From NCBI GenBank assembly GCA_013141065.1, contig JABFRR010000001.1, positions 62,001 to 126,000 of the forward strand: 64,000 nucleotides of DNA, read 5' to 3'. A program made the position numbers and the translations under genes. The stretch is from Bacteriovoracaceae bacterium. GTDB lineage: Bacteria > Bdellovibrionota > Bacteriovoracia > Bacteriovoracales > Bacteriovoracaceae. The notes beneath the pieces were generated by a model. That model was not told the DNA's origin and did not search any database. It saw only the letters and a list, made by a program, of their open reading frames with translations. Shown piece by piece: positions 55,921 to 64,000 of this stretch; position 1 is the first letter of the stretch, and each line of letters begins with the position of its first letter.

Positions 55921-55950
55921 TTGACGTAGATACCCCATTAGTAATATAAA
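55921..55950 (+). promoter_or_regulatory. Promoter for the repeat-rich lipoprotein
   Basis: TTGACG (55921-55926) and TATAAA (55945-55950) with an 18-base spacer; a 64-base leader with a TTAGGAG ribosome-binding site follows before ATG 56014. Confidence 0.55.
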
Positions 55951-56013
55951 TTTAGAGATCATTATTGTGCGCGGTAACACGTCATCATCTAAACTAAAAT
56001 TAGGAGATTTGAG

Positions 56014-56226
56014 ATGAAAAATTTATTAGTTCTTGCTCTTGTTGTATCTGCAATGTCATTTGGTTGTTCAAAAAAAGAAGAAGCTACTACTGAAGCTGCA
56101 CCTGCTGCAACTACAGAAATGGCTCCAGAAGCTGCTCCAGCTCCAACTGCTGAAATGGCTCCAGAAGCTGCTCCAGCTGCAGAAGCTGCTCCAGCAACTG
56201 AAACTGCTCCAGCTCCAGCTCAATAG
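56014..56226 (+). CDS. Small Ala/Pro/Glu-rich repeat lipoprotein
   Basis: 70 aa. Signal peptide with lipobox SFGC (Cys at residue 18), then SKKEE and a low-complexity tail of Ala, Pro, Glu and Thr containing two near-identical 12-residue units starting EMAPEAAPA. It has its own promoter, a strong ribosome-binding site and a terminator, suggesting an abundant small lipoprotein, perhaps a spacer in the envelope. Function unknown. Confidence 0.75.
   Translation: MKNLLVLALVVSAMSFGCSKKEEATTEAAPAATTEMAPEAAPAPTAEMAPEAAPAAEAAPATETAPAPAQ
56116..56187 (+). repeat. 36-base in-gene tandem repeat
   Basis: A 27-base sequence beginning GAAATGGCTCCAGAAG occurs at 56116-56142 and identically at 56152-56178, period 36 bases (12 codons). 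In-frame unit changes would alter tail length of the lipoprotein. Confidence 0.75.
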
Positions 56227-56267
56227 TTATTAGTCACTCTTTTATAAGGGTGTTGGATAATATAAAA

Positions 56268-56293
56268 AAGGCTCCGTAAGGAGCCTTTTTTAT
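56268..56293 (+). terminator. Rho-independent terminator after the lipoprotein gene
   Basis: AAGGCTCC, GTAA, GGAGCCTT (56268-56287) followed by T-rich sequence; the hairpin is identical to that after tig at 8471-8490. It lies just before the FkbM gene. Confidence 0.9.
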
Positions 56294-56314
56294 TTGTGGT
56301 TAATGGAGATCTTC

Positions 56315-57157
56315 ATGTCACTAAAAACAAAAATTTCCCACTACATCGGCAGTCATCGTTTTTTAAGTCGAAAGTTGAGATCTTTCCAGCCTGATATCTC
56401 CTGCCTTACCATTACTCATAAGTTTGATTTATATCTTGATCCCAAAGATCTTTACGGCCCATCTTATTATGTCATGTACGATAAAGGGGCAGCTTTTTAT
56501 CATTACGAAGAAAGCTTGAAGGCCGAAATTCTTCAGCACCTCCCAAATGGAGGAGTTTTTTTCGATGTCGGGGCCAACATTGGTCTTATTAGTCTTTTCG
56601 TTTCAAAGTTTCATCCTGATGCGAAAGTTTTTTCATTTGAACCAGGCAGCATCGTAGGGCGATGCCTGAAAGAAACAATACATAAAAATAAACTAAAAAA
56701 TTTAAGCTTAATTCAAAAAGGTGTATCTGATCATACGGGCCTTGCTGAATTTTTTGTTGATCCCAAATCTACTGGCGGGTCTTCACTTATAAAAGTTCAT
56801 GCTGGAAGTAAAAATCAGTATGTTGAAAAAATTGAACTTGTCTCGCTCGATGACTTCAGTAAGGAATCACACGTCATTCCCGATGTGATTAAAATTGATA
56901 TTGAAGGGGCCGAAACATTGGCCTTAAAAGGTGCGAGTCGTTTAATTTCAGAACACTCACCGCACTTAATTATTGAAGTGGATCATAAAAATTTTCTTTC
57001 AAATCCTGAGTTTTGGCTTGAGACCTTTAAGCACTACAAAGTGCGAGCTATTGGTGAAACTGAATTTAGTGAGATGAGTACACTAACAGAAAAAATTCGT
57101 CTTGATTTTAATAAGGGAATACTCAATCGGGATTATTCTTTTAAACCGACACGCTAA
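56315..57157 (+). CDS. FkbM family methyltransferase
   Basis: 280 aa SAM-dependent methyltransferase. Motif I is FFDVGANIGLISLFV (about residues 80-94), motif II FSFEPG, and the FkbM-typical VIKIDIEGAETLALKGA (about 190-206) and PHLIIEVDHK follow. Members O-methylate sugars or small molecules, often in surface polysaccharide synthesis. ATG 56315 is chosen because GGAG lies six bases upstream; earlier in-frame starts exist at 56303 and 56294. No glycosyltransferase neighbours, so the substrate is unknown. Confidence 0.85.
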   Translation: MSLKTKISHYIGSHRFLSRKLRSFQPDISCLTITHKFDLYLDPKDLYGPSYYVMYDKGAAFYHYEESLKAEILQHLPNGGVFFDVGANIGLISLFVSKFHPDAKVFSFEPGSIVGRCLKETIHKNKLKNLSLIQKGVSDHTGLAEFFVDPKSTGGSSLIKVHAGSKNQYVEKIELVSLDDFSKESHVIPDVIKIDIEGAETLALKGASRLISEHSPHLIIEVDHKNFLSNPEFWLETFKHYKVRAIGETEFSEMSTLTEKIRLDFNKGILNRDYSFKPTR

Positions 57158-57166
57158 ACTCTCGGT

Positions 57167-57619
57167 TTAGCCAACGTAACCATGAGTTTTAATCATCTCT
57201 TCAACTAAATCAATAAAACGATGATCGATATCTTTATTTTCTGGAGAGTCCTCACAGCATTGAAGATAGCCCAACATTTTTTGAAATGAAGTTGTCCTAT
57301 TTTGTTTAGAGAGCCATTCGTGAAAATAAGTGATGGCATTAAGCCACGCCGACAAAGAATAATTGGAGTGATCAACAACTCGAAAAAATAGATCAATACC
57401 ATTAACACCCGTAGGCCGCTCCTTAGAGTCTTGATAAAGAAGTTTCACTAAGAGTTCAGTTTGCGGGATGGTGGCAGCTCCTTTAGTGAGCCTAATGAGA
57501 TTTCTTTCACTGAGATATTTTTCGGAGAGGCTGGTGCGTGCAAACTCGAGAGTCACTCGCCACTCTTCACCTTTTTCGCGAATAACATCTTCTAGTGTTT
57601 TAAATTGATTTGGGATCAT
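57167..57619 (-). CDS. Small helical protein of unknown function downstream of metH
   Basis: Not recognised. 150 aa, all-helical and soluble-looking, two adjacent Cys (LQCCEDS). Its start lies inside the last 20 bases of metH, so it is co-transcribed with metF and metH and its translation is probably coupled to metH. Confidence 0.55.
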   Translation of the reverse strand: MIPNQFKTLEDVIREKGEEWRVTLEFARTSLSEKYLSERNLIRLTKGAATIPQTELLVKLLYQDSKERPTGVNGIDLFFRVVDHSNYSLSAWLNAITYFHEWLSKQNRTTSFQKMLGYLQCCEDSPENKDIDHRFIDLVEEMIKTHGYVG

Positions 57620-60600
57620 AACCTAAATTGGGTGAAAGCCATTTTTCCACTTCACTGACACTCATGTCTTTTCTTTTGGCATAATCGACGACTTGATCAT
57701 GATTGATGAGACCCACATTAAAATACTGAGCTTCAGGATGATTAAAATAAAATCCTGAGACAGAGCTGGCTGGATTCATGGCAAAGTTTTCTGTCAAACT
57801 TACTCCAGTGAGTTCTTGGGCCAATAAGAGATCCCAAAGAATTTTCTTTTCAGTATGATCCGGACAAGCTGGATAACCTGGAGCGGGTCTGACTCCACGG
57901 TACTTTTCTTTTATCAAATCGTCAGTTGAAAGATTTTCATCAACACCGTAGCCAAATATTTCACGAACTTTTTTATGGGCAAGTTCGGCCAGGGCTTCAG
58001 CTAATCTATCTCCGATCGCCTTAACCATGATGGAGCTGTAGTCATCATTTTTATCTTGGAAAGTTTTTGAAAACTCTTCAACTTCCGGGCCTGTTGTGAC
58101 GACAAAGCCTCCGATGAAGTCATTGTGACCTTTAGGCGCAATGTAGTCAGCGAGACAAAGGTATTGGCCGTCTTCGCCAATTTTTTCTTTTTGTTGCCTT
58201 AAAAAGTGAACAGTCGTTTTGTTATTCACAACAACATCGTCGCCGTGTGAATAAGCTGGAAAAATACCGACCAGAACTTTTGGTGTAAAACGATTATGTT
58301 TTAAGATGTCGCTAAGTAGAACTTGGGCATCATTAAATATTTTTTGAGCTTCTGAGCCGTATTTATCATTACCAAGAATTTTTGGATAAGTGCCTTTAAG
58401 TTCCCAAGTCCAAAAAAATGGTGACCAGTCGATATAGGAAATCACTTCTTCTAATTTAATATCCAGAGTGAAAACACCTGTCTTGGTGGGACGAGCAATG
58501 GCTGTTTCATTCCAATTTGTCTTAAATGAATGTTCGCGGGCATCTCGCAAAGGCAGCAGGACATTTTCTTGATTTTGGTTGGCGTGACGACGGCGAAGAT
58601 CTTCAAAACTTTCATTCATCTTCTTTACATAATCAGATTTTCTTTCTGGAGATAGAAGGTTGGTGCACACTTCAATAACTAATGAAGCATCTCCCACATG
58701 AGCAATCGGAGAGTGGTAATGAGGAGCAATTTTAATCGCAGTATGCGCTTTTGAAGTTGTCGCTCCCCCAATTAAAAGTGGAGTTTTAAATTCGAGGCGT
58801 TCCATTTCTTTTGCTACATGGATCATCTCATCTAATGACGGAGTGATGAGACCAGATAAGCCGATAATGTCTGCTTTATGGGTTTTTGCTGCTTCAAGAA
58901 TTTTTTGAGTAGAGACCATAACTCCTAAATCAATCACTTTATAGCCATTACAAGCGAGAACGACACCGACAATATTTTTTCCAATATCGTGAACGTCACC
59001 TTTCACAGTCGCGATGACAAAAACACCCTGTTCACGAATAGGTTCTTTGGCCTCTAATTTTTCTTTTTCCATGAAAGGCTCTAGATAAGCGACGGCTTTT
59101 TTCATGACTCTTGCTGACTTAACAACTTGAGGAAGAAACATTTTTCCTTCACCAAAAAGATTTCCGACAACTTTCATCCCATCCATTAGTGGGCCTTCGA
59201 TGACATTCAGAGGACGACCAAGTTTTACTCTAGCTTCTTCAGTATCGATTTCAATATATTGATCGAGGCCCTTCACCATAGAATAACTCATGCGAGCTTC
59301 CAGCGGCAGGCTTCGCCATTCATCAACTTTAACTTCAGCTTTATTTGAATTTTTATCTTTTAATTTTTCTGCTAATTCTAATAATTCTTCAGTGGCATTA
59401 GGGTGTAAATTTAAAACGACGGCTTCGCATTTACTTCGAAGTTCTGGATCGAGTTCGTCGTAGACTCCTAGCATTCCCGCGTTGACGATTCCCATATCAA
59501 GGCCTGCTTTGATGGCGTGGTATAAAAACACCGAGTGAATGGCTTCACGAACTAAGTTGTTTCCACGAAAAGAAAAAGAGAGATTAGAAACTCCACCACT
59601 GGTGAGAGCTCCCGGACATACTTTTTTAATTTCGCGAACGGCTTCAATGAAATTGACCCCGTAAGCGTTGTGTTCTTCTATACCAGTAGCGACCGTTAAA
59701 ATATTGGCATCGAAAATGATGTCATGAGGATCAAAATTTAATTTTGAAACTAAAAGATCATAAGCACGTTTACAAATGCGCACTTTTTCACTGAGGCTTG
59801 CTGCTTGACCTTGTTCATCGAAGGCCATGATAACAACCGCGGCACCATATTTTTTTATGAGCCTGGCGTGATTTAAAAATTGTTCTTCACCTTCCTTGAG
59901 GGAGATGGAATTGACAATCGCTTTACCTTGCAGGCATTTTAATCCAGCTTCAATGACTTCCCACTTGGAAGAATCCACCATCACGGGAACTCTCGCAATG
60001 TCGGGCTCTGAAGCGATAAGATTTAAAAAATGAGTCATGCAAGCTTTAGAATCAAGTAGGCCTTCATCAAAATTGATGTCGATAATATTGGCGCCATTAT
60101 CAACTTGTTGACGAGCGACTGAAAGCGCTTCATCAAAATTTCCTGCTTTGATAAGCTTGGCAAATAAAGGGGAGCCGGTGACGTTTGTGCGTTCACCGAC
60201 CATATAAAAAGGATTGTTGTGTGTACTTTCTATTGTAAACGATTCAAGCCCAGAAAGGCGAGTCGCTTTTTTAATTTCTGGCAAATTTCTTGGTTTTTTT
60301 GTCTGACATTTTTTTACAATAGCTTCAATGTGTGGAGGTGTTGTTCCACAACATCCACCGAGGATATTGATGAAGCCAGCGTCCACAAATTCGGCCACAA
60401 ATTTTGCCGTCATAAGTGGAGTTTCATCATAGCCGGTTGGACTAAGTGGATTAGGTAAGCCTGCATTGGGATAACAACTTACAAAGGTATCACTTATGCG
60501 CGAGAGTTCTTCTAAGTAAGGGCGCATTTCTTTTGCACCGAGGGCACAGTTGAGTCCGACAGAAAGTGGTTTAGCATGTCGAACTGAATTCCAAAAAGCT

Positions 60601-61292
60601 TCCGTTGTTTGCCCTGAGAGCGTTCTGCCGCTAGCATCAGTAATAGTAACTGATAGCATGAGGGGAAATTTAATTCCTACTTCTTCTTGATATTTTTCAA
60701 TGGCAAAAATCGCACTTTTTAAATTGAGGGTATCGAAAGTTGTTTCTGGCAAAAGAATATCTGCGCCACCTTCAATCAGTGCTTTTGTTTGTTCATAATA
60801 ATTTTCAACCATCTCATCAAAAGTGACAGCGCGGAAAGCTGGATTGTTCACGTCAGGAGATAGGGAGAGAGTTCTATTCGTGGGGCCAAGAGCGCCAGCT
60901 ACATAAACTTTTTTTTCGGGATTTTTGGCCATGAAATCATCACAAGCTTTTTTTGCTAGTCGTGCTGATTCAAAGTTCAATTTATAGACGGAGCTTTCTA
61001 GGTCGTAGTCTTTTTGCGCGATTCTTGTTCCAGAAAAAGTATTAGTCTCAATGATGTCCGCGCCGGCTTCTAAGTATTGAGTGTGAATTTGATAAATCAC
61101 ATCAGGACGCGTGAGAGTGAGAAGGTCGTTATTTCCTTTTAAGTCACTCGGATGATTTTCAAAATGTCCAAGTCTGAAATCAGATTCACCTAATTTATAG
61201 GTTTGCACCATGGTGCCCATGGCCCCATCGAGGAATAATATTTTTTCTTTGAGAGTTTTTTCTAGTTCAATGAGTGTCGGGTGTTTTTTCAT
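57600..61292 (-). CDS. metH: Cobalamin-dependent methionine synthase
   Basis: 1230 aa, full length, with all four modules: homocysteine-binding barrel (about 1-335; zinc Cys residues in GLNCALG and [10 protein letters not shown]), methyl-THF-binding pterin domain (about 360-615; [14 protein letters not shown]), B12 domain (about 650-900; cofactor-ligating [11 protein letters not shown] near 767) and AdoMet reactivation domain (to the end; [18 protein letters not shown]). It needs B12, whose uptake genes lie about 5.5-14 kb away. Coupled to metF by a 4-base ATGA overlap. Confidence 0.97.
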   Translation of the reverse strand: MKKHPTLIELEKTLKEKILFLDGAMGTMVQTYKLGESDFRLGHFENHPSDLKGNNDLLTLTRPDVIYQIHTQYLEAGADIIETNTFSGTRIAQKDYDLESSVYKLNFESARLAKKACDDFMAKNPEKKVYVAGALGPTNRTLSLSPDVNNPAFRAVTFDEMVENYYEQTKALIEGGADILLPETTFDTLNLKSAIFAIEKYQEEVGIKFPLMLSVTITDASGRTLSGQTTEAFWNSVRHAKPLSVGLNCALGAKEMRPYLEELSRISDTFVSCYPNAGLPNPLSPTGYDETPLMTAKFVAEFVDAGFINILGGCCGTTPPHIEAIVKKCQTKKPRNLPEIKKATRLSGLESFTIESTHNNPFYMVGERTNVTGSPLFAKLIKAGNFDEALSVARQQVDNGANIIDINFDEGLLDSKACMTHFLNLIASEPDIARVPVMVDSSKWEVIEAGLKCLQGKAIVNSISLKEGEEQFLNHARLIKKYGAAVVIMAFDEQGQAASLSEKVRICKRAYDLLVSKLNFDPHDIIFDANILTVATGIEEHNAYGVNFIEAVREIKKVCPGALTSGGVSNLSFSFRGNNLVREAIHSVFLYHAIKAGLDMGIVNAGMLGVYDELDPELRSKCEAVVLNLHPNATEELLELAEKLKDKNSNKAEVKVDEWRSLPLEARMSYSMVKGLDQYIEIDTEEARVKLGRPLNVIEGPLMDGMKVVGNLFGEGKMFLPQVVKSARVMKKAVAYLEPFMEKEKLEAKEPIREQGVFVIATVKGDVHDIGKNIVGVVLACNGYKVIDLGVMVSTQKILEAAKTHKADIIGLSGLITPSLDEMIHVAKEMERLEFKTPLLIGGATTSKAHTAIKIAPHYHSPIAHVGDASLVIEVCTNLLSPERKSDYVKKMNESFEDLRRRHANQNQENVLLPLRDAREHSFKTNWNETAIARPTKTGVFTLDIKLEEVISYIDWSPFFWTWELKGTYPKILGNDKYGSEAQKIFNDAQVLLSDILKHNRFTPKVLVGIFPAYSHGDDVVVNNKTTVHFLRQQKEKIGEDGQYLCLADYIAPKGHNDFIGGFVVTTGPEVEEFSKTFQDKNDDYSSIMVKAIGDRLAEALAELAHKKVREIFGYGVDENLSTDDLIKEKYRGVRPAPGYPACPDHTEKKILWDLLLAQELTGVSLTENFAMNPASSVSGFYFNHPEAQYFNVGLINHDQVVDYAKRKDMSVSEVEKWLSPNLGYDPKSI

Positions 61293-62236
61293 TTTTGGTA
61301 CTTTTTAACTATGTCCACAATGGTGGCGGTGTCGTTCATGATGTAAAAATGCACACAAGGAACTCCCCCTTCGAGCAGACCTTGAACTTGATTAGTGGCC
61401 CACTCTTTTCCGATATGAGCAACGTTTTTTGGATCGTTGGTAATTCTCTCGACCAGTTCGTCAGGAAAATCGATATAAAAGTTTTTTGGCACACTCACCA
61501 TTTGAGAAGCAGACTTTAAAACTTTTATTCCCGGAATGATAGGAATAGTGATTCCTTGCTCGCGGGCAAGACGAACGAAATCAAAATAATGTTTATTATC
61601 AAAAAACATTTGCGTGACAACGTAGTCAGCACCAGCGTCAACTTTTCTCTTAAGATTAATGAGATCAAGTTTTAAGTTCGGGGCTTCAAAATGTTTTTCT
61701 GGATAGCCAGCAACGCCGACACAGAAATCAAACTTTGATCCACCTTCAACTTCTTCCAGAAATTTTCCAGCGTTCAGGTCTTTAATTTGTTCAACTAAAT
61801 CTGAAGCGTGATAGTTCATGCTGCGATTACGTGAAAGCTCTTTTTTATAGTTTGGCCCATCGCCTCTTAACGCGAGGACGTTGTGAATACCTAAAAAATT
61901 CAATTCTAATAAGGCATCTTCAGTTTCTTCTTTAGAAAAACCTAAGCATAAAAGGTGCACGACTGTGTCAATCTTAAAGCGGTTTTGAATAATGCCACAA
62001 ATACCAATGGTACCAGGTCTTTTTTTATAAATTTTGCGCTCAATTGTCCCATCATCTCTTTCATTGTAATAAGCCGACGATGAGTGCGCCGTTACATCAA
62101 TCCAAGCAGGATCAACGGGCCCGAGGGCTTCGACAATATCGATAATGTCTTGAACGGACCTTCCTCTTGGAGGAGGGACAATTTCATAGCTAAAGAGTGG
62201 GTTTTTTGCTCGGTCTAGGTGTTCTGTAACTTTCAT
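61289..62236 (-). CDS. metF: Methylenetetrahydrofolate reductase
   Basis: 315 aa flavin enzyme that makes 5-methyl-THF, the methyl donor for MetH. Conserved: [17 protein letters not shown] at the N-terminus, [14 protein letters not shown] (about 125), the FAD-site region [14 protein letters not shown] and [18 protein letters not shown] (about 208-225). No ribosome-binding site precedes the ATG; TATATT on the minus strand (62249-62244) ends seven bases before it, so a leaderless mRNA is possible. Head gene of metF-metH-orf. Confidence 0.93.
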   Translation of the reverse strand: MKVTEHLDRAKNPLFSYEIVPPPRGRSVQDIIDIVEALGPVDPAWIDVTAHSSSAYYNERDDGTIERKIYKKRPGTIGICGIIQNRFKIDTVVHLLCLGFSKEETEDALLELNFLGIHNVLALRGDGPNYKKELSRNRSMNYHASDLVEQIKDLNAGKFLEEVEGGSKFDFCVGVAGYPEKHFEAPNLKLDLINLKRKVDAGADYVVTQMFFDNKHYFDFVRLAREQGITIPIIPGIKVLKSASQMVSVPKNFYIDFPDELVERITNDPKNVAHIGKEWATNQVQGLLEGGVPCVHFYIMNDTATIVDIVKKYQK

Positions 62237-62275
62237 AGGCTTTAATATATCAAGAAATAAAGAGTTCTACTAGGC

Positions 62276-62304
62276 TTGTGAGAGAGAGAGACAAGATTTA
62301 TACT
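62276..62304 (+). promoter_or_regulatory. Sigma-70-type promoter giving a leaderless mRNA (epimerase gene)
   Basis: TTGTGA (62276-62281), a 17-base spacer, TATACT (62299-62304), then seven bases to ATG 62312. No ribosome-binding site. Confidence 0.65.
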
Positions 62305-62311
62305 TAAATTT

Positions 62312-63181
62312 ATGAGTGACTGGTATCAAATTGAGAGCAAATCGTTGATTGTCCAAATTACGACTAAGGGTGCTGAGATGAAGCGGCTCTTTTCTCGTGA
62401 TTGGCATCGTGAGTTGTTATGGTTGGGGGACAATAAGGTATGGGATAGATCCGCACCAATTTTGTTTCCTATCGTTGGCAAACTCAAAGACGATGAGTAT
62501 GAGTTACACGGGAAAAAATACAAACTCGGCCAACACGGTTTTGCTCGCGATATGGAATTTAAGTGCGTTGAAAGCACGACTAAAGAGGTGGAGTTTTTAC
62601 TGGTGGCCTCTCAAGAGAGTTTTGTTCATTACCCTTTTTGTTTTGAAGTCCGTGTTCGTTACAGTGTTGAAGATTCAAAAGTTAAAGTTTTTTACTTTGT
62701 TAAAAATGATGACCGACAAGATATGTTTTTTTCTATTGGCGCTCATCCTGCTTTTGACACCAAAGATATTAATCACTATGAAATTCGTTTTGAAAAAGAG
62801 GAAACTGAATTTTTTAGAGTAGAGCAAGGTTTAGTTAATTGGAAAAAGCCTCAACTTTTGTCAGGTACATCACTGCCCCTCAACGCTGAAATTTTTAAAA
62901 ATGATGCTCTTATTTTTAAGAAACTCAAATCTCGTCACGTAGATTTAGTCGATACAAAAAAACACGAAAGGATTCGCATAACTTCCAACTCTGATTTTTT
63001 TGGTATCTGGGGAAAAGATAAAGTTCCCTTTGTCTGCCTGGAGCCTTGGTTTGGTGTGAGCGATGATAATGAAACGGATAAAAAACTTTCAACCAAAAAA
63101 GGAATAATCAATCTTCCCGCTGGTGAAATTTTTGGTTTTTCTTACACAATTGAAATGAAGTATATCGGAAATCACACTTGA
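62312..63181 (+). CDS. Aldose 1-epimerase-like protein (LacX type)
   Basis: 289 aa galactose-mutarotase-fold protein. Typical segments: TKGAEMKRLFSRDWHRELLW, WDRSAPILFPIVGKL, HGFARDMEF (active-site His) and SIGAHPAFD (second His). Such enzymes interconvert alpha and beta sugar anomers; the LacX-like branch is poorly characterised. Its stop overlaps the TTG start of the next gene. Confidence 0.85.
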   Translation: MSDWYQIESKSLIVQITTKGAEMKRLFSRDWHRELLWLGDNKVWDRSAPILFPIVGKLKDDEYELHGKKYKLGQHGFARDMEFKCVESTTKEVEFLLVASQESFVHYPFCFEVRVRYSVEDSKVKVFYFVKNDDRQDMFFSIGAHPAFDTKDINHYEIRFEKEETEFFRVEQGLVNWKKPQLLSGTSLPLNAEIFKNDALIFKKLKSRHVDLVDTKKHERIRITSNSDFFGIWGKDKVPFVCLEPWFGVSDDNETDKKLSTKKGIINLPAGEIFGFSYTIEMKYIGNHT

Positions 63182-63870
63182 AATATTTAATTCCACTTGT
63201 ATCCAGAGGTCCTTCGGCATCATCAAAAGATAATGTTTTAGCTGTGACTGGTCTTCAGGAAAATATTTTTATTATGGATAATCACCGCTTGGCCCTGTGG
63301 AGTTGGTTTTCTAAAATGAAAAAAAATAGTCGTTATAATTTTTTTCACATTGATGCTCATCCGGATATGAGTGAATCGGCCATCAGCGGATTTCATCATG
63401 ACTTATGGAATTTAACTTTAGAAGAGTATAGAACAACGTGGGCAGCGGAAATTAACGAACCACTTTTTCGCTGGGATAATTACATCGAAGTCTTTTTGCA
63501 AAAATATCCTGAATGTGTAGGTAAGACTTATTCAGCTACTCATCATCTAGGATCAAGTAAAAATTTATCTGTTGATATAAAGCCTTATGATTTAGTGAAA
63601 ACGATGAATGGGATTTTTAGTGGTGAAAGCTACGTGAATGATTTTAATTTTATTGTTAATCTCGATCTTGATTACTTTTTTTCAGCCGCACCTGAAAAGC
63701 ATGTCTTATTTAGTGAGAGTTATATCGACAGCCTCGTGCGATCAATTGCTATGGGACTAGATTCAGGCTTAATTGAAATTCTGACTATTTCTCTTTCCCC
63801 GGAGTGCTGTGGCTCTTGGGAGAAAGCCGAGAGTCTTTTAAAGCGATTCGGATATCACTTAAAAGATTAA
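63178..63870 (+). CDS. UPF0489 family protein (arginase-like fold)
   Basis: 230 aa, TTG start coupled to the preceding stop. It has IMDNHRLALWSWF, FFHIDAHPDMSES and NLDLDYFF, the metal-binding pattern D-A-H-x-D plus D-x-D of the ureohydrolase-related UPF0489 family. Some members hydrolyse arginine to ornithine within ribosomal peptides. No peptide precursor or other RiPP gene is near, so the role here is open. Confidence 0.8.
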   Translation: MKYLIPLVSRGPSASSKDNVLAVTGLQENIFIMDNHRLALWSWFSKMKKNSRYNFFHIDAHPDMSESAISGFHHDLWNLTLEEYRTTWAAEINEPLFRWDNYIEVFLQKYPECVGKTYSATHHLGSSKNLSVDIKPYDLVKTMNGIFSGESYVNDFNFIVNLDLDYFFSAAPEKHVLFSESYIDSLVRSIAMGLDSGLIEILTISLSPECCGSWEKAESLLKRFGYHLKD

Positions 63871-63947
63871 CTCTTTCTTTTTTCCCCAAAATTTAAAATT
63901 TGATTATAATAGTTTGAGACACCAACATTTTTTCAAAGGATTGAATT

Positions 63948-64000
63948 ATGGAAATGGAAAGACGAACGATTATTGAATTTCTTAAAACAAGTGACTCAGA
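63948..64000 (+). CDS. Start of an unknown gene (partial)
   Basis: ATG 63948 with AAAGGA eight bases upstream and TATAAT at 63905-63910; the 17 visible codons begin MEMERRTIIEFLKTSDS. The gene runs off the window, so no function can be given. Confidence 0.6.
   Translation, partial: MEMERRTIIEFLKTSDS

Noticed and set aside
56033-56233. Alternate-frame Leu/Gln-rich open frame inside the small lipoprotein gene
   Set aside because: It is a by-product of the GCT/CCA repeat; the lipoprotein frame has the signal peptide, lipobox and ribosome-binding site.
62397-62822. 141-codon open frame inside the aldose epimerase gene
   Set aside because: No start signal and no recognisable motif; the overlapping epimerase frame has conserved His-containing segments.

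Overview
The window reads as one ungapped piece of a low-GC chromosome of a Gram-negative bacterium with an outer membrane (TonB receptor, beta-barrels, lipoproteins, an RseP protease, periplasmic binding proteins). Gene content and style (many secreted TPR and hypothetical proteins, matrixin-type protease, myxobacteria-like barrel/TPR cluster, sigma-54 promoters, AT-rich codons) suggest the Bdellovibrionota, most likely a Bacteriovorax/Peredibacter/Halobacteriovorax-like organism. That assignment is inference from gene content. I see no tRNA, rRNA, CRISPR array, insertion sequence or phage gene, and no gene-free stretch above 300 bases; the longest gap (39906-40152) holds a palindrome and a sigma-54 promoter.

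Layout. 1-7077: housekeeping operon frr(end)-uppS-cdsA-rseP-tsaB-(degenerate psd-like)-pssA-secreted orf-truA, for cell-wall lipid carrier, phospholipid synthesis, envelope proteolysis and RNA modification. 7126-8496: trigger factor with its own promoter and terminator. 8495-18392 (minus): an operon that starts with an EtfD-like membrane Fe-S oxidoreductase, continues with three secreted proteins of unknown function and ends with hisS and valS. 18546-25999: a lipoprotein, Hsp33 and an AddAB-like helicase-nuclease. 26091-32402: an envelope cluster (beta-barrel with a G9 tract, two TPR proteins, a TPR lipoprotein, a small secreted protein) reminiscent of myxobacterial gliding (Glt/Cgl) parts. 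32540-39330: a membrane protein, gmhA, trxA, an RDD protein, polA and groES-groEL. 39471-43569: small secreted or unknown proteins, including a sigma-54-driven NTR/TIMP-like protein next to a matrixin-like metalloprotease. 43630-47322: a peptide-type ABC transporter without ATPase genes.

47319-52066 is a vitamin B12 uptake locus: a TonB receptor under a cobalamin riboswitch faces a btuF-btuC-btuD operon, and the two promoters overlap at their -35 boxes. It lies about 10 kb from B12-dependent methionine synthase (metH) and metF (57600-62236), so cofactor uptake and its main consumer are close together. Between them lie a DegP-like protease, an intact phosphatidylserine decarboxylase, an EEP hydrolase, a sigma-54-controlled pair of putative DNA-binding proteins, a repeat-rich lipoprotein and an FkbM methyltransferase. 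The window ends with an aldose-epimerase-like gene, a UPF0489 (arginase-fold) gene and the start of an unknown gene.

Regulatory highlights: several genes (34045, 49294, 62312, probably 32540 and 62236) have a promoter -10 box only 6-7 bases before the start codon and no Shine-Dalgarno, so leaderless mRNAs are predicted. Two perfectly spaced -24/-12 (sigma-54) promoters each have a palindrome centred 85-100 bases upstream of the predicted transcription start. Two rho-independent terminators share an identical 20-base hairpin.
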